From NCBI RefSeq assembly GCF_011601265.1, contig NZ_JAAOLX010000012.1, positions 62,001-126,000 on the forward strand: a stretch of DNA of 64,000 nt, given 5' to 3'. Position 1 is the stretch's first letter. Each line of letters starts with the position of its first letter. Of this stretch, positions 9,766 through 21,401 are shown one piece after another. Origin of the DNA: Iodobacter violaceini. Lineage in GTDB: Bacteria; Pseudomonadota; Gammaproteobacteria; Burkholderiales; Chitinibacteraceae. The position numbers were made by a program, and so were the translations under genes. Below the pieces are notes generated by a model, which did no database searches, was not told the DNA's origin, and worked only from the letters and a program-made list of their open reading frames with translations.

Positions 9766-9793
9766 ATAAAAAACCGCCAGGCACGCTGGCGGC
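9766..9793 (-). terminator. Terminator after clpP
   Basis: CCGCCAG (9774-9780) / CTGGCGG (9786-9792) followed on the minus strand by six T. A further inverted pair GGCCTGTC / GACAGGCC (9724-9759) lies between it and the clpX start. Confidence 0.8.
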
Positions 9794-9815
9794 ATTGTCA
9801 CGATCCGACGCAGCC

Positions 9816-10448
9816 TTATTTAGCGGCTGCCGCGCTGCGAGATTGCAATACATCATCAATCAGACCGTAGTCTTTTGATTCTGCAGCACTCATAAAGTTA
9901 TCTCTGTCTGTATCACGCTCAACGGCTTCGATACTCTGACCAGTATGTTTTGCCAGCATTTCATTCAGCGAACGTTTAGTTTTAATTAATTCACGCGCAT
10001 GAATTTCCACATCAGATGCCTGGCCCGACAAACCGCCAATCAAAGGCTGGTGAATCATAATTCGTGAATTAGGCAAAGCGTAACGCTTGCCCTTAGCACC
10101 ACTGGAAAGCAGGAAAGCCCCCATACTGGCCGCCATCCCCACGCACATTGTCGACACATCCGGCTTAATAAAATTCATGGTGTCGTAAATGGCCAGGCCT
10201 GCAGTGACTGAGCCACCCGGGGAGTTGATATATAAATGAATATCTTTATCTGGATTTTCGGATTCCAAAAACAACATCTGCGCAATAATCAGATTTGCGC
10301 TTTGATCGTTTACCGGGCCGACCAAGAAAATAACACGCTCTTTTAAGAGGCGCGAGTAGATATCATAAGAACGCTCGCCCCGGCCGCTTTGTTCAACGAC
10401 CATCGGGATATACCCAAGGTTTTGCGGATCAAATTCTTGTCTCGACAT
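9816..10448 (-). CDS. clpP: ClpP, proteolytic subunit of ClpXP
   Basis: 210 residues. Catalytic Ser108 (GMAASMGAF), His133 (SRIMIHQP) and the Asp of the ERDTDRD segment near residue 181 are all present, with YINSPGGSV forming the substrate strand. It forms a double heptamer that degrades proteins delivered by ClpX or ClpA. A GAGAG ribosome site precedes the ATG. It follows tig, separated by a long perfect hairpin. Confidence 0.97.
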   Translation of the reverse strand: MSRQEFDPQNLGYIPMVVEQSGRGERSYDIYSRLLKERVIFLVGPVNDQSANLIIAQMLFLESENPDKDIHLYINSPGGSVTAGLAIYDTMNFIKPDVSTMCVGMAASMGAFLLSSGAKGKRYALPNSRIMIHQPLIGGLSGQASDVEIHARELIKTKRSLNEMLAKHTGQSIEAVERDTDRDNFMSAAESKDYGLIDDVLQSRSAAAAK

Positions 10449-10480
10449 CTTTTTCTCTCAGAAATTTATGGTCATTCAAA

Positions 10481-10513
10481 CGATAAGGTGTCACCCATGA
10501 TGACACCTTATCG
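10481..10513. repeat. Perfect 13-bp hairpin between tig and clpP
   Basis: CGATAAGGTGTCA / TGACACCTTATCG with a 7-base loop, 24 bases after the tig stop. The downstream minus-strand tract is only weakly T-rich, so it may attenuate or stabilise the 3' end rather than fully terminate. Confidence 0.6.
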
Positions 10514-10537
10514 TAGCACCTCAGTAACCGAGAATGA

Positions 10538-11845
10538 TCAGCCTTGCTGGCCCATCAGCTCTTCAAAGGACATACCTTTTTCAGTTACCTGTGCCTTAGC
10601 CAGAACGAACTCAACCACATTGTCTTCCAACGCCATTGATTCCGGGCCAGCCAAACGCTCACGATCTTCAAAGTACCATGCGACAACTTCGCTTGGATCT
10701 TCGTAATTCTGCGCCAAATCTTCAACAACCGCTTTTACCTGATCCGCTTTCGCTTCAAGGCCGTTACCCTTAACCAGCTCAGCCAATGCCAAACCAAGGT
10801 GAACACGGCGCTGTGCTTGCGCTTCAAACATTTCTGGCGAGAACGGAACATACTTTGGGTCGATACCGCGTGCTTTCAAGTCTGCTAATGCACCTTCAGC
10901 CAAACGACCGATTTCCAGCTGAACCAGAGCCTTAGGCAATTCAACCGGCGCAGCAGCAATCAGTGCAGTCATGACGTTTTCTTTAGCACGGGCTTTCAGA
11001 CGGAAGCGCACTTCACGCTCCAGGTTGCCACGTACTTCAGCGCGCATTTTTTCTACATCGCCATCAACAATACCAAGGCTTTTTGCGAAGTCTGCATCCA
11101 CTTCCGGCAAGATAGCAGCAGCCACGTTTTTAACCGTGATTTCGAATACTGCAGTTTTGCCTGCAACATCAGCACCATGGTAATCAGCAGGGAATTCAAC
11201 GCTAACCGATTTGGTTTCGTCTTCTTTCATACCAATCACACCGGCTTCAAAGCCTGGCAACATCTGACCTTTGCCCAGCAGGAAAGCGTGGTTTTCAGCA
11301 GAGCCACCATCAAACAATACGCCGTCGATTGAGCCTTTGAAATCTACAATCACGCGATCGCCATCAGCGGCTTCGCGCTCTACGCGCTCAAAACGAGTAC
11401 GCTGGCGACGCAGGATGTCTACTGTTTTTTCTACTTCAGCATCAGACAATTCCAATACTGGTTTTTCAATTTGAGCAGCAGCTAAATCACCGATCACAAC
11501 TTCCGGATACACTTCAAAAGTAGCCGAGAACTGGAAATCGCCCGTTTCTTCCGCCGCATCTTTTGGCTCGAAACGTGGGTAACCTGCTACACGCAGCTTT
11601 TGCTCTTGTACGGCCTGACCAAAGCTCACTTCAACCGTTTCGCCCAATACTTCTTCCTGAATACGGAAGCCGTAGTTTTGTGCAACGATTTTCATCGGCG
11701 CTTTGCCCGGACGAAAACCTGCAATTTTTGCAGTCTTAGCAACATGCTTCAAACGCGCGTTAACTTGCTCGGTAATTTCTGCGCGTGGCACAGAAATAGA
11801 CAGGCGACGTTCGAGTTGATTCAGGGTTTCTAGTTGTACTTGCAT
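10538..11845 (-). CDS. tig: Trigger factor, ribosome-associated chaperone
   Basis: 435 residues, typical length. The N-terminal ribosome-binding domain contains the signature FRPGKAPMKIV (about residues 44-54). The FKBP-type PPIase domain follows (DRVIVDFKGSIDGVLFDGG and GFEAGVIGMKEDE, about 160-210), then the helical chaperone arms. It binds near the ribosome exit tunnel and protects nascent chains. It is the first gene of the tig-clpP-clpX-lon series on the minus strand. Confidence 0.96.
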   Translation of the reverse strand: MQVQLETLNQLERRLSISVPRAEITEQVNARLKHVAKTAKIAGFRPGKAPMKIVAQNYGFRIQEEVLGETVEVSFGQAVQEQKLRVAGYPRFEPKDAAEETGDFQFSATFEVYPEVVIGDLAAAQIEKPVLELSDAEVEKTVDILRRQRTRFERVEREAADGDRVIVDFKGSIDGVLFDGGSAENHAFLLGKGQMLPGFEAGVIGMKEDETKSVSVEFPADYHGADVAGKTAVFEITVKNVAAAILPEVDADFAKSLGIVDGDVEKMRAEVRGNLEREVRFRLKARAKENVMTALIAAAPVELPKALVQLEIGRLAEGALADLKARGIDPKYVPFSPEMFEAQAQRRVHLGLALAELVKGNGLEAKADQVKAVVEDLAQNYEDPSEVVAWYFEDRERLAGPESMALEDNVVEFVLAKAQVTEKGMSFEELMGQQG

Positions 11846-12264
11846 TTCAAACCATTCCTATGGGGGATCAACGCGCGTACACGCATCTTAATAAATAGGG
11901 GATAAAGCCAGCTCATCAGCAGTAATATGCAGATCATCAGTCATGATCTTTTACCTTGCCAGCTTCCCCGTCTCAGACCAGCCAAAACAGACAGAAAAAC
12001 CAGATCAGCACGCAGCACTCACCGCGATTTACCAACAAAGTCGGTAAGTTTAGCGCACAACGGCACGCAAATCCAAACAGAATTATTAACCAGCGCCCAT
12101 GCGGCCAAAAACACAGCAGCCACAAGGCTTAGACCGCAAGCTCCGGCCAATAAAAAAACGGATGCTTCGCGCGATTTTCCCGCAAGAAAAGAGTTATGCA
12201 ACCGGAATTTCGGACATAAAAAAAGCCGCAAGAGCAATGCTCTTGCGGCTTTTTTCAGAATATT
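11846..12264. other. 419-bp gap between tig and tRNA-Leu
   Basis: Upstream region of tig. It contains the tRNA-Leu terminator at its right edge. The short frames inside have no ribosome sites or family resemblance. No convincing promoter was identified, though tig must start here. Confidence 0.4.
12218..12255 (-). terminator. Strong symmetrical terminator after tRNA-Leu
   Basis: AGCCGCAAGAGCA (12224-12236) / TGCTCTTGCGGCT (12238-12250) flanked by A and T tracts. It lies 15 bases past the tRNA-Leu 3' end. Confidence 0.9.
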
Positions 12265-12349
12265 TGGTGGGGGATAAGAGACTCGAACTCTTACACCTTA
12301 CGGCGCTGGAACCTAAATCCAGTGCGTCTACCAATTCCGCCAACCCCCC
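12265..12349 (-). tRNA. tRNA-Leu (TAG)
   Basis: 85-nt class II tRNA on the minus strand: acceptor GGGGGGT / ATCCCCC, D-arm GGCGGAATTGGTAGACGC, anticodon loop with TAG, long variable arm, T-loop AGTTCGAGTCT, and encoded CCA at 12265-12267. Confidence 0.95.
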
Positions 12350-12394
12350 ACTTCTCATCGCTGCGTGTTGCTTGTGCACCGAAGGAAGACCCGC

Positions 12395-12423
12395 ATTCTA
12401 GTTGAAGGTTTTTACTTTGCCAA
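12395..12423 (-). promoter_or_regulatory. Sigma70 promoter of tRNA-Leu
   Basis: On the minus strand TTGGCA (12418-12423) is followed after exactly 17 bases by TAGAAT (12395-12400), then a GC-rich discriminator (GCGGG) typical of stringently controlled stable-RNA promoters. The tRNA begins 45 bases downstream of the -10. Confidence 0.65.
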
Positions 12424-12586
12424 GCCTTATTTAGAAAATATTTCAAAATAATTTAAGCAGCCGTCACAACAGGCACGAAAATCTTTAATATAACAGTAAG
12501 ATAATCGCAATCTATACAGCCCATAAAAAGTTTATGTCATACTCCGCACAGCTTTTCACCCTATACACTCTTACTTCACCCCTCCC

Positions 12587-13642
12587 GTGAACGATCATAT
12601 ACATACACTCCTGCGTATTCTTCCTGCTTGCGATCTTGCTACGACAGAAGTTCGCTGGTTTGCCGGCCAGCAATCCGGCACGGCACAGCTCAGCGCGCTT
12701 CCGCCTTCGCAAAGAACAGAGCTTATTGTTCCTGCAGCGCTCTCAAATATTTATCGCGCAGAGCTGCCAAAGCAATCTTTAGCAAGGCGGCAAAAACTTT
12801 TGCCCCATCTTTTAGAGGATCGCCTGCTCAGTCCTGCTGCATCACTGCACTTTGGGCTCAATGACCAGAATAATAAAATTATTGCAGCAGACCGAAAATG
12901 GCTGACGCAATACCTGAGCTTACTGGCCGGGCATCAGATTGTTCCTTCAGCGGCGTGGAGTCTTTATGATTTTCTGCCTGATGGCGAAGGCTGGTGCGTT
13001 GCTGCGGATCAGCAAACATACCTCGTGCGCACGCCGGAAGGACAATACAGCCAGCTTGATGATGCCCTTATCGTTGAGGCACTGATTGGTGACGCATTAA
13101 AACAAGATCTCAACCTTGCTGATTTAATACAAAACAGCGTGCCAGGTACAAATTTACTGCAAGGTGATTTTGCCCAGCGCAGCCAGTGGCGTTTTGACTG
13201 GAAAATCCTGCAAACCCCGGCACTACTATTGAGTGCTATTTTTGCACTGGTTTTAGCGGGGCAAATTGGCGACTGGTGGCAATTACGCAGCAGCAAACTG
13301 GCTTTACAGCGTGAAATGCGCCAGACCTATGCGGCGGCCTTTCCCGGCGAGCCAGTCTTTGACCCAGTATTACAGCTGCAAAGCAAACTGCGTGATCGAG
13401 GTGGGCTTCGCAGCGGTAATGGTGACGGGCTGGACCTGCTCCTGCAAGTGGCCGGCATTGCCGGCAATGGCCTGCAACTGACGCAGCTCGATTACACCAA
13501 TGGCCAGCTCAGTTTAGAGTTACCAGATTCTCAGGCGGGCAGCCTGCAGTCTCAGCTTAAAGGGGCAGGATTATCAGCAGAAACCCAGCCTGCAACAACA
13601 GGGCGCATGAAAGTTCTGATCCGCGCCCAAGCCGTAAAATGA
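12587..13642 (+). CDS. gspL: Type II secretion protein GspL
   Basis: 351 residues starting at a GTG codon with no strong ribosome site. The N-terminal two thirds is the actin-like cytoplasmic domain that contacts the GspE ATPase (RQKLLPHLLEDRLL near residue 70 is a recognisable GspL segment). One membrane segment lies near residues 208-228 (ALLLSAIFALVLAGQIGDWW), followed by a small periplasmic ferredoxin-like domain. It belongs to the inner-membrane platform of the type II secretion system. It is followed by gspM after 13 bp; gspN overlaps gspM, so the three form an operon detached from the core gsp genes. Confidence 0.85.
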   Translation: MNDHIHTLLRILPACDLATTEVRWFAGQQSGTAQLSALPPSQRTELIVPAALSNIYRAELPKQSLARRQKLLPHLLEDRLLSPAASLHFGLNDQNNKIIAADRKWLTQYLSLLAGHQIVPSAAWSLYDFLPDGEGWCVAADQQTYLVRTPEGQYSQLDDALIVEALIGDALKQDLNLADLIQNSVPGTNLLQGDFAQRSQWRFDWKILQTPALLLSAIFALVLAGQIGDWWQLRSSKLALQREMRQTYAAAFPGEPVFDPVLQLQSKLRDRGGLRSGNGDGLDLLLQVAGIAGNGLQLTQLDYTNGQLSLELPDSQAGSLQSQLKGAGLSAETQPATTGRMKVLIRAQAVK

Positions 13643-13655
13643 GCAACCTAAGAAA

Positions 13656-14123
13656 ATGAACAAACTGAAAGAATTCTGGCAACAATGCAAACCCCGCGAG
13701 CGGCTTTATTTAAGCGGCTGCGGCCTGTTTGCCCTTTTTGCAATCCTCTATGCGGGAGTATGGCAGCCGGTTAACAACTCCCGGGCACAGCTCAGCAAGC
13801 AAGTGCCACAGATGCAAATGCAACTTGCAGAGCTGCAAAGACAACTCGCGCAGATCAAATCCACCCCCGCAGGCCCAAGCCGCAATGGCGATTTGCGCGC
13901 TGCAGTGCAAGCCAGTCTGGACGCCAGAAACACCAGCGCAGACATTCAGGCACTCACAGCAGATAAACTGCAGATTAAAATCGCACAGATTCGCTTTGCC
14001 GATGCACTTCCCCTGCTTTCAGCACTTCGCAGCGAAACCGGCTCGCATATCAATCACCTGCAAATCAGCGGAGCAGAACACAATGGCATTGTGCAGCTGA
14101 GCGCAGAGGTAGAACGCCAATGA
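13656..14123 (+). CDS. gspM: Type II secretion protein GspM
   Basis: 155 residues with one N-terminal membrane segment (about 17-37, LYLSGCGLFALFAILYAGVW), a coiled coil (SRAQLSKQVPQMQMQLAELQ) and a small periplasmic ferredoxin-like domain. This is the usual GspM layout; GspM pairs with GspL in the inner-membrane assembly platform. The sequence is weakly conserved in the family, so the call leans on position between gspL and gspN. Its last codons overlap the gspN start (ATGA). Confidence 0.8.
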   Translation: MNKLKEFWQQCKPRERLYLSGCGLFALFAILYAGVWQPVNNSRAQLSKQVPQMQMQLAELQRQLAQIKSTPAGPSRNGDLRAAVQASLDARNTSADIQALTADKLQIKIAQIRFADALPLLSALRSETGSHINHLQISGAEHNGIVQLSAEVERQ

Positions 14124-14839
14124 AGCAATATCTTTATCACCGCAGCAAATTCATTATTCCTTTGCTGATTTTATTTTTGATTTTGCAATTTCCAGCTTCA
14201 TTTATTTTGAAATTTGTCCCCGCCCCCGTGCAGTTAGGCGGCGTAAGCGGCACCATCTGGTCCGGCAGGCTAACCCCCCTTGGCATCAGTGGCCAGCAGC
14301 TGCTGGATGAAGTGCGCTGGCAGTGGCAGCCCCTTAAGCTTTTCAAAGGGCAACTGATGTGGCAGCTGGATACCCGCTATGGCAGCCAGGCTGGCAAAGC
14401 ATGGTTAGCCCTTGGCGCGGGCGGCAACCGCCTCGAATCGGTCAGCCTCACCCTGCCTGCCGCACCTTTATTTGCGCTCGACAAAAAGCTGGCTCCGTTT
14501 CAGCTTGGCGGCCAGCTCACCCTGGAAGCCAGCCGGATAAGCAAGCCACAAACGAGTGAAGTCAGCTTACTCTGGCAAAATGCCAGCTCGCTCGTGACCC
14601 CGCAGGCCAATCCCTTTGGCAGCTACCGGATCAAATTACAGCCTGAATTAAACTGGACAATCTCGCCTGAGGGCGGTGCTGCCCTGACCATTTCAGGGCA
14701 AGGCAAAGTGGATCCTCAGCGCGGCCCGCAGGGCTCGCTCCAGCTCAAAGCGGCCAGCGGCAAAGAAAGCCTCTTTGCCCCCCTCCTGGATCGCATGCCG
14801 TTAAACGGTGATCAGCGCGAACTAAAACTTGGCTTATAA
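14120..14839 (+). CDS. gspN: Type II secretion protein GspN
   Basis: 239 residues with one N-terminal membrane segment (about 12-32) and a beta-rich periplasmic part. VQLGGVSGTIWSGRL is the typical GspN opening after the anchor. GspN is an accessory inner-membrane component present only in some type II systems. Start and gspM stop overlap in ATGA, implying translational coupling. The likely clients include the exported proteases encoded just downstream on the opposite strand (inference). Confidence 0.8.
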   Translation: MKQYLYHRSKFIIPLLILFLILQFPASFILKFVPAPVQLGGVSGTIWSGRLTPLGISGQQLLDEVRWQWQPLKLFKGQLMWQLDTRYGSQAGKAWLALGAGGNRLESVSLTLPAAPLFALDKKLAPFQLGGQLTLEASRISKPQTSEVSLLWQNASSLVTPQANPFGSYRIKLQPELNWTISPEGGAALTISGQGKVDPQRGPQGSLQLKAASGKESLFAPLLDRMPLNGDQRELKLGL

Positions 14840-15226
<387 letters not shown>

Positions 15227-15306
15227 ATCCGCCGCTGTGCAGAATACAACACGGGCTTAAACCGCTCACACTAAAGAAATGCAGCTCCTCTGCTGGCTGC
15301 TCAATC

Positions 15307-15336
15307 AAAAAATGCGGCCTGACAGGCCGCATTTTC
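15307..15336. terminator. Bidirectional terminator between glnB and the M28 peptidase gene
   Basis: Perfect AATGCGGCCT (15311-15320) / AGGCCGCATT (15324-15333), 3-base loop, with A and T tracts outside. It lies 80 bp after glnB and 72 bp after the convergent peptidase gene. Confidence 0.85.
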
Positions 15337-15407
15337 TACAAAGACACACGCCACACCTTCCTTTTGCTACTCAGACAAGCCGCACAATCTGCACGGCCTG
15401 ATCCTGC

Positions 15408-16943
15408 TTATTGCGGGCGATACGTTACTTTAAGGGTGTAATTTGCTGCGGAATACCCATTCAGCAGTAAATAAACGTCGCCATTTGCGCTTAAGTTTAA
15501 TGCGCAGGTTTCCGTACTGCTTGGGCCATCAGACTTGCAATCAAACACGGTTGTGCTGGGTGCACTGCCTTTACGCAGATATAAATCAGCATCGCCTGTG
15601 CCACTCAGTACAGCAGTAAAATCACCGCCAGCGCCCACTTTAAACGGGCCATAACTTTGCTTTTGCCCCACCGCCAGCTTGCCGGAGAAGTTTTCCACTT
15701 TATCCACCGGCCCTGGTCCTACAGGACCATCGCTTCCCAGCTCAACCATAAATGCCAGCGCCATTTTAGAAAACTTCAAAGCATGCTGAGCCTGATTGCC
15801 GCTGTTGGCGTAGGTGTCGTTGGCCGTATGGATATAAGGGTTGTCTTGTGTAAATGAGGATTCAAACGGCATAGAGGCAAAATAGCCCTGCCCGCTCCAG
15901 GATGCATGATCTGAGCAGGCGTAACCGCATTTATCGTAGCCAATCTTTATCGCTGGCAGATAGGTCGTCAGCAAATTAGCCACAAACTGATTTTGCGCGT
16001 TATCGGTGTAATCGGTGTAAAGGTAGATGTCCTTATCCGAGCCTTTATAGTTAGTCATATCCAGCTGCATCACCCCAACCACATTGGTGTTCGCAGCTTT
16101 AAAACTTTTGGCAATATCCTGTGAGCCGCGCAGGCCGACTTCTTCTGCGGCATAGCCCATCAGCTTCAGTGTCCGGCGTGGCTTATACCCCCCGGCGACC
16201 AACACCCTTAGTACCTCGGTCATGCTGGCAATTCCGGATGCATCATCGTCCGCTCCTGGTGCACGTGTACTCTCGCTGGTTCCCTGACCATTAATTGAAT
16301 CAAGGTGCCCGCCCAGCACGACCACTTCGGATGGATTATCAGTCCCCTTAATCGTTAAAATCACCGATTTTTGTGCCCAAGAATGGTTAAATTGCTCCAC
16401 CGTAATATCACTGCGGCCAGCCGCTATTTGCTGCCAGCGCGTTTTCAGCCAGTTGGATGCATTAACACCATGTGTCGTGGTGTAGTAGCGATTGGTAAAA
16501 GCAGATAAATCATTAATGGTTTGCGCGATATTGCTGTCCTGCATTTGTGGCAGCAAAGCATTCACGACGCTTTGATTATCCAGCGTATACGAGGGGTGAG
16601 CCGCTGCCAGCAAGCTGCTGACGGGCGTTAAGGCCTGACGCCCGGCTGCTTCACTGGCATGAAACATAAAGCCGCCGCAGCGATGCAGCTCTTCATGCAC
16701 AGATGCAGATAAGCGGGCCAGCTGCTGCTCATCCACTTCAACCAGATGTACCCGCTCAGCCGCCAGTAAACCTACTTGCGGCAAAATAGCGCGGCTCTCT
16801 TTTGCAATGGTTTGCGGTGCCAGCTTTTGCAGCTGTAAATAGGCCGCATCACCCAAGGTTATCCAGACTTTTTTAGGTGCAGCATCAGCGGCAGCGCTCA
16901 GCAAAACACTGCACAAAAGCAGAGGGATCACTTTTAGTTTCAT
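15408..16943 (-). CDS. Secreted M28 zinc aminopeptidase with PPC domain
   Basis: 511 residues. A signal peptide (LKVIPLLLCSVLLSAAADA) sends it to the periplasm. The catalytic domain is like bacterial leucyl aminopeptidase: di-zinc ligands in VVLGGHLDSI, GADDDASGIA, the catalytic EE pair in AAEEVGLRG, QLDMTNYK, and CSDHASW. After a GPVGPGPVDK linker the last 90 or so residues form a prepeptidase C-terminal (PPC) domain (ADLYLRKGSAP, NGDVYLLLNGYS), commonly removed on secretion. AAAGGAACG is the ribosome site. Its neighbour is an M4 protease with a similar PPC tail, and both are likely type II secretion substrates (inference). Confidence 0.88.
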   Translation of the reverse strand: MKLKVIPLLLCSVLLSAAADAAPKKVWITLGDAAYLQLQKLAPQTIAKESRAILPQVGLLAAERVHLVEVDEQQLARLSASVHEELHRCGGFMFHASEAAGRQALTPVSSLLAAAHPSYTLDNQSVVNALLPQMQDSNIAQTINDLSAFTNRYYTTTHGVNASNWLKTRWQQIAAGRSDITVEQFNHSWAQKSVILTIKGTDNPSEVVVLGGHLDSINGQGTSESTRAPGADDDASGIASMTEVLRVLVAGGYKPRRTLKLMGYAAEEVGLRGSQDIAKSFKAANTNVVGVMQLDMTNYKGSDKDIYLYTDYTDNAQNQFVANLLTTYLPAIKIGYDKCGYACSDHASWSGQGYFASMPFESSFTQDNPYIHTANDTYANSGNQAQHALKFSKMALAFMVELGSDGPVGPGPVDKVENFSGKLAVGQKQSYGPFKVGAGGDFTAVLSGTGDADLYLRKGSAPSTTVFDCKSDGPSSTETCALNLSANGDVYLLLNGYSAANYTLKVTYRPQ

Positions 16944-16972
16944 TTTGACGTTCCTTTGAATTTATTAAATCC

Positions 16973-17005
16973 AAAAAAAAGCCCTGCTCACATTCGTAGC
17001 AGGGC
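16973..17005 (-). terminator. Terminator after the M4 protease gene
   Basis: GCCCTGCT (16981-16988) / AGCAGGGC (16998-17005) followed on the minus strand by eight T. It separates the M4 and M28 protease genes, so the latter needs its own promoter. Confidence 0.85.
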
Positions 17006-17038
17006 ACGCGGCCTGGCACAGCCGCTGAGCTGACTTAA

Positions 17039-19366
<2,328 letters not shown>

Positions 19367-19399
19367 TAAAAAAGGCCACTTGAAAGTGGCCTTTTTTTT
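19367..19399 (-). terminator. Terminator after the GH18 gene
   Basis: AGGCCACTT (19373-19381) / AAGTGGCCT (19384-19392), flanked by A and T tracts on both sides. Confidence 0.85.
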
Positions 19400-19418
19400 A
19401 TAAACAGATCAACACCGA

Positions 19419-20651
19419 TTACATTAATGATTCATTAATCACGCGTGGCAGCTCGCTATCCATATCATGGGCATACTCCCAAACCATAATGCCGCCAAGA
19501 TGTTTCTGTTTAATATACTGAGCTTTGTATTTCAAGCTTTCCTGGTCTTCATAAGTCACCATCAAATCACCATCAAACAACCATGGCGCTTTGGCAACCG
19601 GATCCCAATAGCGTGTCGCCCCCCTGGCTTTTAAAGCCTTAATATCCTGCCAGGTGATACCATCATCGTACGCCGCTTTTTTATAGGCATTAAACAGGCC
19701 GTTGTTTGCAGCGGCTACCCCTTGCCATGCGCGCCCGTAAAAGGCGCTGCCCATGAGCAGCTTCTCTGGCTTAACCCCTGCATCAAGGTACAAATTCATT
19801 GCCTGATCAGTGCTCCAGCCACCGCCTTCAGGATCTGCTTTGTTCTGATACAGATTGGTATGGTGACTGGTTTTTTTGCTCCATGATCCGGCAAAGTCAT
19901 AAGCCATTACTTTCATAAAATCAACTGATTTGGCTACGCGCGCCACATCAATATTTTGCAAAAACCAGGCTGCTGCCGGTACAGCAACCGACAATTGATA
20001 TTGCTTGCCTGTTTTTTCGCCGTGCTTATTAAATGCCGCTTTTGTTTCCTCTAAAAGGCGGGGATAGTTTTCTTTATCACCCGGGTCTTTTGCAATTGGC
20101 AGCCAATCCGGGCCAACAGGGTATTCCCAATCATAATCAATCCCTGCCAGATTATGCTCATCAATTAACTTAATCACATTCGCAATAAATTTTTCGCGTG
20201 ATTCTGGTGTTCGGGCTAATTGTGAAAAACCATCTGCTCCCCAGCCACCAATGGAAACATTCACTTTTAAATGCGGATACTGACTTTGCAATTTAGCAAC
20301 TTCATCCCACATATTTGCAAATGGGGCGATAGTAGCGGTCTTATCCGAATTAGGCTGAGGCTCTAAATCTTTAATATAGACCTCGGTGCCATTACGAATT
20401 AAACCAAAACTTAAGTTTAAAGTTGTGAGCTGATTTCCCTGAATATCACTGGCCCGCCAGCGGCGCCCCATATCCATATCTTTTGGCGTAGAGCCAATTG
20501 GCCAGGTACGGATATAAGCAACAACCTGCTTATTATGTGATTTAACGGTTGGAATAACAGGCTCTGCCGAGGCTGTTGTATTTTTTGAAGGTGTTGAAGC
20601 ACATGCGCCAAGTAGTGATGCTGCGGCGAAGGCAATTAGTATTTTTTTCAT
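19419..20651 (-). CDS. GH18 chitinase-family lipoprotein
   Basis: 410 residues from the ATG at 20651. The N-terminus MKKILIAFAAASLLGACAS is a lipoprotein signal with lipobox LGAC, so the enzyme is probably lipid-anchored. The GH18 barrel shows the SxGG motif (VNVSIGGWG) and the catalytic strand LAGIDYDWEYP, plus MKVMAYDFAGSW and a final GGIMVWEYAHD strand. The catalytic Glu and the two nearer Asp are kept, but the first Asp of the DxxDxDxE signature is Ala. No chitin-binding domain is attached. It likely hydrolyses chitin or chito-oligosaccharides; substrate range is inferred from the family. Confidence 0.85.
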   Translation of the reverse strand: MKKILIAFAAASLLGACASTPSKNTTASAEPVIPTVKSHNKQVVAYIRTWPIGSTPKDMDMGRRWRASDIQGNQLTTLNLSFGLIRNGTEVYIKDLEPQPNSDKTATIAPFANMWDEVAKLQSQYPHLKVNVSIGGWGADGFSQLARTPESREKFIANVIKLIDEHNLAGIDYDWEYPVGPDWLPIAKDPGDKENYPRLLEETKAAFNKHGEKTGKQYQLSVAVPAAAWFLQNIDVARVAKSVDFMKVMAYDFAGSWSKKTSHHTNLYQNKADPEGGGWSTDQAMNLYLDAGVKPEKLLMGSAFYGRAWQGVAAANNGLFNAYKKAAYDDGITWQDIKALKARGATRYWDPVAKAPWLFDGDLMVTYEDQESLKYKAQYIKQKHLGGIMVWEYAHDMDSELPRVINESLM

Positions 20652-20731
20652 CCCCACATCCCGATCAAGTGTGAGGATTCAGTTTACGACTTTATTTACT
20701 GCAATGTAAATATTTTACAAACAAATGAAAT

Positions 20732-21211
20732 TTATACGACAGTTCTCTTGCGATCTTTTTCAGCCTGCCGCCGTTCGCGGAAAAAAGCCTTTAGTAAGTT
20801 TGAAGACTCTTCAGCCATCACCCCATCAAGCAGTTGTGTCTGATGATTTAAACGGCAATCTGCAAAAGGGTTAATCACACTGCCTGCAGCGCCGGTTTTA
20901 GGGTCTTTTGCCGCATACACAACCCGGCTGATACGGGAGTGCAAAATAGCCCCGGCGCACATAATACACGGCTCTAAAGTGACATACAGCTCGCACTCAG
21001 GCAGCCGGTAATTACCCAGATGACGTGCCGCCTGCCGGATGGCCATCATTTCAGCATGAGAGCTGGGATCATGACGCAAAATAGGCTGATTACATCCCCG
21101 GCCAATTATCCCGCCCCGGTAAGTGACAATCGCCCCCACGGGCACCTCACCCAGCTCTTTGGCCCGCTCTGCCTCAAACAGGGCCTGCTGCATAAAACCT
21201 GAATCATTCAT
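20732..21211 (-). CDS. tadA: tRNA adenosine(34) deaminase TadA
   Basis: 159 residues. The zinc-dependent deaminase site is complete: His52 and Glu54 in SHAEM, Cys82 and Cys85 in PCIMC. The segment PKTGAAGSVINPF is typical of TadA. It converts A34 of tRNA-Arg(ACG) to inosine. It lies downstream of recN on the same strand with about 190 bp between, in which a short possible frame exists. Confidence 0.93.
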   Translation of the reverse strand: MNDSGFMQQALFEAERAKELGEVPVGAIVTYRGGIIGRGCNQPILRHDPSSHAEMMAIRQAARHLGNYRLPECELYVTLEPCIMCAGAILHSRISRVVYAAKDPKTGAAGSVINPFADCRLNHQTQLLDGVMAEESSNLLKAFFRERRQAEKDRKRTVV

Positions 21212-21223
21212 AAACCAACAATC

Positions 21224-21388
21224 TTATAAAAGCTCTGTAAGCACAGAGATAAAAAGAACACCGGGCACAGGAAGAAAAACAAGAGCGCCCTTATTAGGCA
21301 TTGCATCAACTGTATGGCGCCCATAAGAAAACACCATAAACCAAAGTAAAATACGCCAGAGTGATGCTCCAGCAGGTTGGGTTAGCAT
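21224..21388 (-). CDS. Possible small membrane protein, 54 residues
   Basis: A frame starting 14 bases after the recN stop and ending 13 bases before tadA. The product has two hydrophobic stretches (SLWRILLWFMVFSYG and GALVFLPVPGVLFISVL) and would be a small membrane protein. There is no clear ribosome site, and no family is recognised. Its neat fit between recN and tadA is the main support. Confidence 0.28.
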   Translation of the reverse strand: MLTQPAGASLWRILLWFMVFSYGRHTVDAMPNKGALVFLPVPGVLFISVLTELL

Positions 21389-21401
21389 GCTTGCAAAAAC
21401 A

